From: Aquirhabdus sp.
GTDB lineage: Bacteria > Pseudomonadota > Gammaproteobacteria > Pseudomonadales > Moraxellaceae
NCBI GenBank assembly: GCA_030152425.1
Contig: JASLJP010000258.1
Span: 1 to 6,036 of the forward strand
Direction: 5' to 3'
DNA: 6,036 bases
Shown here: one piece after another, positions 1 to 5,329 of the stretch
How positions within the stretch are numbered: the first letter of the stretch is position 1
How the letters are laid out: each line of letters starts with the position of its first letter
Notes under the pieces: generated by a model
Told to the model about the DNA's origin: nothing
The model's input: only the letters and a program-made list of their open reading frames with translations
The model's database searches: none
Made by a program: the position numbers and the translations under genes

Positions 1-1295
1 AGATGCTCGGACTCGCTGTCGAGCAGCGCGGTTTCATCCGGTCTGAGCAACAGTATGCGGGCATAGATCAGCTCAGGCTGATTGGGCAAGCCGTTGATGG
101 CTTCATCGAGCAATTTGCGGGCAAGCTTGGGCTGTCCATGATCTTTGAGCAGTTGCGCTTGCAGCAGATAAAGAAATGCCGACTGCTCAGGATGCTCAAC
201 CCGCTCTTGGGTGAGATTGGTCAGCTCGGCATCGAGTTGATTATTGGCGATCATGATGATTGCCAGTTTCTTTTGTGCATTGCGGTATAGCTCATCGCCC
301 TGCACTTTTCGAAAATAGCTGATCGCCACGGTAATGTGGTTTTGCCGCTCGGCGGCGATCCCAAGATAAAAATAAGCTTGATCGACGTATTGGTCGATGG
401 TGAGTAATTGGACCAGGTAGCGCTCTGCATCCAGCATTTGTTTATTGTCGATACTGACCAAACCGGCCAACAGCAGGATCTCGCCATCATTTGGCCAACG
501 CCGTGTCATGGTCTTTAGGCGTTTCATCGCCATCGGCGCCTGCGCGTTATTCAGCAATAATCGCACTTCAAATAGCTGTAGCCCTTTGTTTTTGGGCTGA
601 CGCAGGATTTCTTGATTCAGCAAAGTGCGCGCCTCAGCCAGCTTTTTTTGGCTAAGCAGGATATTGACCTTTAGCGTAATAAACGCAGTCACACCTGGTT
701 TACGGCGCAAAGCATTGTCGACCTCGACCAAGGCCTGATCCAATTGGCCGGCTTGAACCAATAAGCCTGCTTTAAGCACTGAAAGAGACGGGTTATTGTA
801 GTCTTTCAGACTTTGGAGTGCCGCAAGCAATGCACCACGGTCCTTGGGATTATCCGGTGAAATGCCGATGACAATCCGATCCAGCGCGGCATTCGGGTCA
901 TAGCGCAGGATTTTATCCAGCGTTTGCGTCGCGAGGGTGTAGTCGTGTGCTTTAAGCGACAGATGCGCCATATAGAACAGGGCAGGGATATACTCCGGAT
1001 CTACGCTGACCCAGTGCTTGGCAATGGCGAGGCCGCCATCGGTATCATCATCCTCTAAAGCAACCGACAAGGCACGTTCAAGGATGGCGGGATCTGAAGT
1101 CTGCAGGGCTTGAGCGCGATACAGCGCAACGCCTTTATCGGTCATCCCGCGTGACAATGCCAGCTCTGCAGCAAACACATCCAGCAATGCCGCCTGTGCT
1201 CCATTGCAGCTCAACAATGAAACAATCAACAGAGATGATGCGATCAGGCGTGGGGAACGCGTGGATTGATGCCGTGATAAATCGTTGAGCAGCAA
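1..1295 (-). CDS. TPR-repeat exported protein or lipoprotein (3' end outside window)
   Basis: The frame is open from 1295 down to base 1 (431 codons) with no stop. It begins at a TTG with a good ribosome binding site (GAGAGG, five bases before); an in-frame TGA lies six codons upstream and no earlier ATG or GTG exists. The N-terminus has basic residues (R12, R15) and then a hydrophobic stretch, about 16-28. It ends either in a possible lipobox, L-L-S-C with Cys29, or in an A-Q-A signal-peptidase I site at about 32-34. The rest is helical, with degenerate tetratricopeptide repeats, for example around 172-200 (GLLVQAGQLDQALVEVDNAL), 205-233, 272-300 and 306-330. TPR proteins of this kind scaffold protein contacts in the periplasm or at the outer membrane; no catalytic motif is seen. 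A comparable TPR gene sits divergent from hemA in pseudomonads, usually beside lolB and ispE, which would lie further left. The partner and exact role are unknown. Confidence 0.85.
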   Translation of the reverse strand, partial: MLLNDLSRHQSTRSPRLIASSLLIVSLLSCNGAQAALLDVFAAELALSRGMTDKGVALYRAQALQTSDPAILERALSVALEDDDTDGGLAIAKHWVSVDPEYIPALFYMAHLSLKAHDYTLATQTLDKILRYDPNAALDRIVIGISPDNPKDRGALLAALQSLKDYNNPSLSVLKAGLLVQAGQLDQALVEVDNALRRKPGVTAFITLKVNILLSQKKLAEARTLLNQEILRQPKNKGLQLFEVRLLLNNAQAPMAMKRLKTMTRRWPNDGEILLLAGLVSIDNKQMLDAERYLVQLLTIDQYVDQAYFYLGIAAERQNHITVAISYFRKVQGDELYRNAQKKLAIIMIANNQLDAELTNLTQERVEHPEQSAFLYLLQAQLLKDHGQPKLARKLLDEAINGLPNQPELIYARILLLRPDETALLDSESEH

Positions 1296-1305
1296 GTGAT
1301 CCTCT
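1290..1305 (-). promoter_or_regulatory. Ribosome binding site and TTG start of the TPR gene
   Basis: On the minus strand, GAGAGG is followed by ATCAC and then TTG (1295-1293). It decides the start: the frame is closed by TGA upstream, and the first in-frame ATG is about 50 codons into the protein, after the export signal. Confidence 0.65.
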
Positions 1306-1441
1306 CTATCTCAGTGAGACCAGCAGTTTGACCTAAAGGGTTAATATACCCTTAAAAATAAGCGTCATTTGTAAAGCAATGTTTGTGTTATGGCTGCGCA
1401 TATCGCACAATATCATATTTGCAAGTGGCAATCGACGCACG
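1296..1441. promoter_or_regulatory. Divergent intergenic region between the TPR gene and hemA
   Basis: This spacer must carry the promoters of both divergent genes. It is AT-rich in the middle. For hemA the best -10 candidate I see is TATCAT (1411-1416), with a poor -35 17 bases upstream (TTATGG). A second possibility is TTGACC (1328-1333) with TTAAAA at 1352-1357. Neither is a strong match, so the start of transcription cannot be fixed by eye. The inverted repeat at 1336-1353 lies inside it. Confidence 0.45.
1336..1353. promoter_or_regulatory. Inverted repeat, possible operator
   Basis: AAGGGT, six bases (TAATAT), then ACCCTT: two perfect 6-base arms. It lies just downstream of a possible -35 (TTGACC, 1328-1333) in the hemA direction and about 40-58 bases upstream of the TPR start on the other strand. 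No T-run follows, so it is not a terminator. The size and position suit a dimeric regulator, but I recognise no family consensus. Confidence 0.35.
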
Positions 1442-2755
1442 ATGGGTTTCTTTGCACTAGGCATTAATCATACCACTGCACCAGTGGCACTGCGCGAGAA
1501 AGTCGCGTTTGTGCCAGAACGCCTGCATCACGCACTTCAGGAAGCAATGCATCTGGGCTTAACCAATGATTTGGTCATAGTCTCCACTTGTAACCGCACT
1601 GAACTCTATAGCATTACTGACGCCCCCGCTGATCTGGCCGATTGGCTGGCGAGTTCTCACGGCATGGTCTCAAGCGATCTGGTTGATCATCTATATCAGC
1701 ATGGCGACGAAGACGCGTTGATCCACCTCATGCGTGTGGCCAGTGGCATCGACTCCATGGTCTTGGGCGAGCCACAGATCTTGGGTCAAGTCAAAAGCGC
1801 ACTGCAACACGCTCGGGATGCCGGCACCGTCACCCCCAAACTGGCTCGCATCTTTGAACAAGCGTTTAGTGCAGCCAAAAAAGTACGTACGGAGACCTCT
1901 ATCGGCGCCCAGTCTGTCTCGCTTGGGTTTTCTGTATTACAACTCGCCCGCCAAATGTTTAGCAATTTAAATGAGACCACCGTGCTGCTTGTTGCTGCCG
2001 GAGAGATGAACGCTTTGGTCGGTCGTCATTTGGCTGAACAAGGCGTGGGACGTATCCTGATCTGTAACCGCGGCCAAGCCCGCGCTGAAAATCTGGCGGC
2101 AGAGCTGCATACGCGTCTAGCGGTCGAAATCATCCCTTTTGAACAACTCGAACTCGCGCTGGCACGTGCCGATATCATTTCCTGCTCGACCGGCAGCCTG
2201 CATCCGGTCCTACGCTTAGACATGGTACGCCGCGCATTGAAAGCCCGACGCCATCGGCCAATGCTGATGGTCGATCTCGCTGTGCCGCGTGATATCGAAC
2301 CCAGCATCGCCGCCTTGGATGACGTTTATCTGTACACCGTTGATGACCTACAAAGTGTGATCGAGGGCAATCTGGCGCAGCGTAGGCAAGCTGCCGTTGA
2401 AGCTGAAGTGCTGGTCAGTCAGCTCGCCTCGCAATACATGGATGCCAATCGTGCGCAGCAGGCAGGACCTGCGATCGCACTGTATCGTCAGCAAATGGAT
2501 GAACTACGTAAAACAGAAGTGGATCGCGCACGTCATTTATTGGCACAAGGTGTTGCAGTGGAGGAGGTGATTGAGCGATTATCAGTCGCGGTGATGGCCA
2601 AAGTACTGCATCGTCCTTCACAATTGATTCGTGATGCGGCCACAGACCTTGAAAGTGATCGTTTAACATGGCTAATCAAAGGACTGGGAGCAAGCACAGA
2701 TGAACACAGCGACGCAGATGACAAACACCTCATCGTTCAACACCGACATGACTAA
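1442..2755 (+). CDS. hemA: Glutamyl-tRNA reductase
   Basis: HemA reduces glutamyl-tRNA(Glu) to glutamate-1-semialdehyde with NADPH, the first committed step of C5 tetrapyrrole synthesis, in the cytosol. From the ATG at 1442 the protein is 437 residues, slightly above the usual ~420. The N-terminus (ALGINHTTAPVALREKVAF) aligns with family starts. The catalytic domain has the nucleophilic Cys50 in STCNRTELY, then the conserved GEPQILGQVK (109-118) and the FEQAF..AKKVRTET helix (138-152). The NADPH domain starts at VLLVAAGEM (181-189), where Ala185 replaces the usual first glycine; DLAVPRDI (278-285) closes it. A helical dimerisation domain follows (about 302-415). The frame is open back to an ATG at 1379, but those 21 extra residues do not fit the family. 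The ribosome binding site before 1442 is weak (AAGTGG, 13 bases away). The last 19 codons may overlap the yceI-like gene. Confidence 0.97.
   Translation: MGFFALGINHTTAPVALREKVAFVPERLHHALQEAMHLGLTNDLVIVSTCNRTELYSITDAPADLADWLASSHGMVSSDLVDHLYQHGDEDALIHLMRVASGIDSMVLGEPQILGQVKSALQHARDAGTVTPKLARIFEQAFSAAKKVRTETSIGAQSVSLGFSVLQLARQMFSNLNETTVLLVAAGEMNALVGRHLAEQGVGRILICNRGQARAENLAAELHTRLAVEIIPFEQLELALARADIISCSTGSLHPVLRLDMVRRALKARRHRPMLMVDLAVPRDIEPSIAALDDVYLYTVDDLQSVIEGNLAQRRQAAVEAEVLVSQLASQYMDANRAQQAGPAIALYRQQMDELRKTEVDRARHLLAQGVAVEEVIERLSVAVMAKVLHRPSQLIRDAATDLESDRLTWLIKGLGASTDEHSDADDKHLIVQHRHD
2686..2702 (+). promoter_or_regulatory. Shine-Dalgarno and alternative ATG for the YceI-family gene
   Basis: GGGAG (2686-2690), a nine-base spacer and ATG at 2700, all inside the hemA coding sequence. 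The frame reads straight into the YceI-family protein. The chosen ATG at 2748 has no visible Shine-Dalgarno, so this site may be where ribosomes load. Confidence 0.4.
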
Positions 2756-3332
2756 GCGTACATTGGCAATCAGTGCATTCTGCCTTGGACTGGCAGTTGC
2801 GACGCCGACGATGGCCGCCGACTGGCAAGTCGATAAAGACATGACCCGAATTGCATTTATCGTCGGGGGAATTGCCGGTACATCGGGCAGTTTTAACAGC
2901 TTTGAGGGGCAGATCAAAGGCGATCTCACCGATCCGGCACATCTCGGTGCTCACTTTGTGATACAGGCCGCCAGTGTCGATACCGGCCTTAGCCTGCGTG
3001 ACAATGCGCTTAAAGGCAGCAGCTTCTTTAACACCGCCAAATTTCCGACGGTTGAGTTTACCAGTACCCAAGTAACCCAGATCGACCCTCAACACGCCAA
3101 GATGCGTGGCGACGTAACCATGTTGGGCGTGACCAAACCTGTCGAATTTTTGATTACCCTAGACAAACCCGTCTATGATCCGGCGAGTAAAACGGTCATC
3201 GTGAGAACGACGTCGACCGGCATGTTAAACCGCGATGATTGGGGCATGGCGACAGCAGTACCCGGCGTCGGTCACAAAATCAAAATCCGTGTCGATGGCA
3301 TGCTGCGCTCTAGCAATGCAAATCAGCCCTAA
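2748..3332 (+). CDS. YceI-family periplasmic lipocalin-like protein
   Basis: YceI proteins are small periplasmic beta-barrels with a lipocalin-like fold that bind long isoprenoid or fatty-acyl molecules; the physiological role is mostly unsettled. From ATG 2748 the protein is 194 residues, the usual size. It has a signal peptide (MTKRTLAISAFCLGLAVATP, then TMA, cleaved before ADWQ at about residue 23-24). Family hallmarks follow: W-x-V-D near 26-29, SVDTG and LRDNALKGSSFFNTAKFPTV (76-102), EFTST (103-107) and GDVTMLGVTKPVEF (121-134). The start is ambiguous. An in-frame ATG at 2700 has a better Shine-Dalgarno (GGGAG, nine bases before) and would add 16 polar residues ahead of the signal sequence, overlapping hemA by 56 bases. 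I chose 2748 because it gives a normal signal peptide; there the overlap is eight bases (ATGACTAA), implying translational coupling with hemA. No functional tie to heme synthesis is evident. Confidence 0.9.
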   Translation: MTKRTLAISAFCLGLAVATPTMAADWQVDKDMTRIAFIVGGIAGTSGSFNSFEGQIKGDLTDPAHLGAHFVIQAASVDTGLSLRDNALKGSSFFNTAKFPTVEFTSTQVTQIDPQHAKMRGDVTMLGVTKPVEFLITLDKPVYDPASKTVIVRTTSTGMLNRDDWGMATAVPGVGHKIKIRVDGMLRSSNANQP

Positions 3333-3354
3333 TCAGGACTCGCCTGATGTCACC

Positions 3355-3392
3355 GCAATAAAAAAGCGCCTTAGTAGGCGCTTTTTATTGCG
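3355..3392. terminator. Bidirectional rho-independent terminator
   Basis: The stem is AAAAAGCGCC (3361-3370) paired with GGCGCTTTTT (3377-3386) around the loop TTAGTA. The helix extends past one bulged A (3360) through GCAAT and ATTGC. The GC core is flanked by an A-run on one side and a T-run on the other, so it can terminate in both directions. It lies between the stop codons of the convergent YceI-family gene and fpr, where a shared terminator is expected. Confidence 0.9.
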
Positions 3393-3406
3393 ATGCTACA
3401 GACGCT

Positions 3407-4183
3407 TTATTTCTCGACAAACGCCCGTTCAATGACATAGTCACCCGGATCACCCATACGTGGTGAAACTTTCAGCCCGTGCTGATCGAGCAGGTTCGAC
3501 AGATCGTCGAGCATGGTCGGGCTACCACACATCATGGCACGGTCAGTTTCTGGATTAAAGCGCGGCAGGCCGATGTCTTCAAACAGCTTGCCATTTTCGA
3601 TCAGCGTCGTGATGCGGCCTTGATTACGGAAAGGTTCGCGCGTCACGGTTGGATAGTAGATCAGTTTGTCTTTGACCAAATCTGCGAAAAACTCATCGTT
3701 GGGCAGTACGTTTTCGATCAAGTCGGTATAGGCCAGTTCATTGACATAGCGCACACCGTGGACGAGGATCACTTTGTCAAAACGCTCGTAGGTTTCCGGA
3801 TCGCGGATGAGGGACAAAAACGGCGCAAGTCCGGTGCCGGTTGACAGCATATAGAGATTTTTGCCGGGCAGCAGATCGTCGAGGACGAGGGTGCCGGTTG
3901 GTTTCTTGCTCATCAGCAATTCATCGCCGACTTTCAGATTTTGCAAAATCGAAGTCAGTGGGCCATTTTGAACCTTGATCGAGAAAAATTCGACTTCATG
4001 TTCATAGTTGGCACTGGCGATGGAGTAGGCACGCAGCAGCGGTTTACCACCGACTTCCAGCCCAATCATCACAAATTGACCATTTTTGTATCGCAGGCCG
4101 GGATCTCGTGTAGATTTGAAGCTAAATAACGTATCATTCCAATGATGTACATGAGTGATACGCTCTGAATTAAATGCTGCCAT
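3407..4183 (-). CDS. fpr: Ferredoxin/flavodoxin-NADP+ reductase (FAD)
   Basis: Fpr moves electrons between NADPH and ferredoxin or flavodoxin through FAD, in the cytosol. In proteobacteria it supports Fe-S cluster biogenesis, radical enzymes and oxidative-stress defence. The 258-residue protein matches the bacterial FPR length. The FAD domain (about 1-100) has the flavin motif R-A-Y-S at 51-54, followed by IASANYE. The NADP domain has GTGLAPF (116-122), HGVR (142-145), VTREPF (180-185) and MCGSPTML (218-225). The C-terminus VIERAFVEK (250-258) is typical of the bacterial subclass that extends past the flavin-stacking position. The ATG at 4183-4181 gives the expected N-terminus; its ribosome binding site is weak (AGAGAC). 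The gene is single, converges on the YceI-family gene across a shared terminator and diverges from trmO. A palindrome 62-77 bases upstream of the start is a candidate control site. Confidence 0.95.
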   Translation of the reverse strand: MAAFNSERITHVHHWNDTLFSFKSTRDPGLRYKNGQFVMIGLEVGGKPLLRAYSIASANYEHEVEFFSIKVQNGPLTSILQNLKVGDELLMSKKPTGTLVLDDLLPGKNLYMLSTGTGLAPFLSLIRDPETYERFDKVILVHGVRYVNELAYTDLIENVLPNDEFFADLVKDKLIYYPTVTREPFRNQGRITTLIENGKLFEDIGLPRFNPETDRAMMCGSPTMLDDLSNLLDQHGLKVSPRMGDPGDYVIERAFVEK

Positions 4184-4244
4184 AATGTCTCTGATCGTGC
4201 GTAGGTGGTGTCGTCTGGATCACTGATGATGTCATACTCGTACA

Positions 4245-4260
4245 TCAAGTCAGGACTTGA
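4245..4260. promoter_or_regulatory. Perfect-arm palindrome, candidate operator for fpr and/or trmO
   Basis: TCAAGTC-AG-GACTTGA: two perfect 7-base arms with a two-base centre. The outer TCAAG and CTTGA resemble the half-sites of the SoxR box, but here six bases separate them and not four, so it is not a canonical SoxR site. No -35/-10 pair with MerR-type spacing is evident around it. A LysR-type or other dimeric regulator is equally possible. Confidence 0.4.
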
Positions 4261-4343
4261 AAAACGACGGATGAGAAGGGATGTCGCTGCTATTCTACCT
4301 AAATTGTATAGTAGAGATGCCCATTTCATTTTATTTTAGATAT

Positions 4344-4381
4344 AAGGAAAATTGATGAGCTTTGTCGGCGGCCTCACTTAG
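4344..4381 (+). other. Short open frame with strong Shine-Dalgarno (leader peptide or broken start)
   Basis: AAGGA (4344-4348), a six-base spacer and ATG (4355) form the best ribosome binding site upstream of trmO. The frame reads MSFVGGLT and stops at TAG (4379-4381). A +1 shift at the stop would enter the frame that is open through to trmO. It may be a leader peptide that affects trmO translation, the true start of a longer trmO broken by an indel, or chance. No attenuator hairpin is convincing. Confidence 0.3.
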
Positions 4382-4496
4382 CCTACGCGCCATTGAATGT
4401 CCACCATTGCGTCCCGAATACCCGTACACTGCAGCGCTATATCCCGCGTTTGCTCATGCCTACAGGCCATATCCACTTCACGATGTCGAGTCACCT

Positions 4497-5264
4497 ATGG
4501 TTCATACTGCCAGCATTACGGTTCCCATTATTGGTTATGTCCATACGCCATTTATCGAAAAATTTGGCGTACCTCGCCAGCCTAATCTCGTGGATGTAGA
4601 AGGGGTCATCGAGTTTGTGCCGCCCTATGATCAGCCTGCTGCGTTTGAAGGGCTGGAAGGATTTAGCCACCTGTGGCTGATCTGGCATTTTCACCAAAAT
4701 CGCGATGCAAAACCGGTGACCAGCGACGATGGCGAAAATCTCGACTTTGCATCAATCTCTGAACCCTTTCGCGCGCAAATACGCCCGCCACGTTTAGGGG
4801 GCAACGAAAAAGTCGGCGTATTCGCCTCGCGCAGTATGTATCGTCCCGCACCGCTGGGCTTATCTGCGGTTCGCTTAGAGCGTATCGCCGTACAAGATGG
4901 CAAAGTACAACTGCATATCATTGGCCCCGATCTGGTCGATGGCACACCCTTGATCGATATTAAACCGTATATCGCCTATAGCGATGCGATTTCCGCTGCG
5001 GTAAGCGGTTTTGCAGTAGAAGCGCCAAAGCTGCATCCTGTATATTGGACGCGGATGGCGCTGTGGCAAAAGCATCAACTGATCTCACAGCATGTGCTGA
5101 CCAGCAATCAACTGCCGCTGATCGAGCAAATACTGGCTTTGGATCCAAGACCTGCCTATCAGACCGATGCACAGCGTGACTATGGCATGTCCTTTGATCG
5201 GGTGAATGTGCGTTTTGGTGTGCAGGCGGGAGTGATCTGGATTAAAGACATCAGTGAGCGCTAG
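4497..5264 (+). CDS. trmO: tRNA (N6-threonylcarbamoyladenosine(37)-N6)-methyltransferase TrmO
   Basis: TrmO (formerly YaeB/TsaA) methylates t6A37 to m6t6A37 in threonine tRNAs with S-adenosylmethionine, using a single-sheeted beta-barrel fold unlike Rossmann methyltransferases. The 255-residue product has the family signatures in order: IGYVHTPFIEKFGVPRQP (12-29), LEGFSHLWLIWHFHQ (53-67), RPPRLGGN (96-103), GVFASRSMYRPAPLGLS (107-123), DLVDGTPLIDIKPY (145-158), DPRPAY (216-221) and NVRF (237-240). The C-terminal DPRPAY region marks the E. coli-like form with the extra domain. It is longer than the ~235 residues of E. coli, mainly from an acidic insertion at about 70-91. ATG 4497 was chosen because it puts the family N-terminus in place; its ribosome binding site is poor (GAG six bases upstream). 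The frame is also open from TTG 4362. A secretion ATPase gene follows after 65 bases. Confidence 0.93.
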   Translation: MVHTASITVPIIGYVHTPFIEKFGVPRQPNLVDVEGVIEFVPPYDQPAAFEGLEGFSHLWLIWHFHQNRDAKPVTSDDGENLDFASISEPFRAQIRPPRLGGNEKVGVFASRSMYRPAPLGLSAVRLERIAVQDGKVQLHIIGPDLVDGTPLIDIKPYIAYSDAISAAVSGFAVEAPKLHPVYWTRMALWQKHQLISQHVLTSNQLPLIEQILALDPRPAYQTDAQRDYGMSFDRVNVRFGVQAGVIWIKDISER

Positions 5265-5268
5265 AAAA

Positions 5269-5286
5269 ACGCAGTCACTGCTGCGT
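5269..5286 (+). repeat. Short inverted repeat after trmO
   Basis: ACGCAG, loop TCACTG, CTGCGT: a perfect 6-base stem five bases after the trmO stop codon. No T-run follows, so it is not an intrinsic terminator. An alternative pairing, GCAGT-C-ACTGC, overlaps it. It may stabilise the trmO 3' end or be a protein site; it may also be chance. Confidence 0.3.
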
Positions 5287-5329
5287 ACGACTGAACAATG
5301 GAATGTGTATACGACATGGAATGGGTAAA

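Larger units (their letters stand above)
4184..4496. other. Long spacer between divergent fpr and trmO
   Basis: This stretch of 313 bases has no gene I can support. It holds a 16-base palindrome (4245-4260), an AT-rich tract (about 4297-4353) that probably contains the trmO-side promoter, and an eight-codon open frame behind a good Shine-Dalgarno (4344-4381). The plus-strand trmO frame stays open back to a TTG at 4362, but the 45 residues this would add (rich in Pro, Tyr and Ala) have no counterpart in the E. coli TrmO I can recall. I therefore read 4382-4496 as leader. Confidence 0.5.

Noticed and set aside
3..490. Frames of 95 codons (plus) and 79 codons (minus) near the left edge
   Set aside because: They lie in other frames of the TPR gene, whose own frame is open for 431 codons with export signal and repeats.
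1379..1441. In-frame N-terminal extension of HemA from ATG 1379
   Set aside because: The extra 21 residues have no counterpart in the family, whose proteins start right at the ALGINH segment. The extension also runs through the likely promoter.
2730..3095. 121-codon minus-strand frame opposite the YceI-family gene
   Set aside because: It is antisense to a well-supported gene and contains no domain signature.
3479..3844. 121-codon plus-strand frame opposite fpr
   Set aside because: It is an antisense shadow of a gene with clear family motifs.
4069..4329. 86-codon minus-strand frame overlapping the start of fpr
   Set aside because: It overlaps the conserved fpr N-terminus in another frame, has no recognisable motif, and reads like a chance frame through the spacer.
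4362..4496. TrmO extended to a TTG start at 4362
   Set aside because: The 45 added residues do not match the known TrmO N-terminus and the TTG has no well-placed ribosome binding site. It is kept as an alternative in the short-frame finding.
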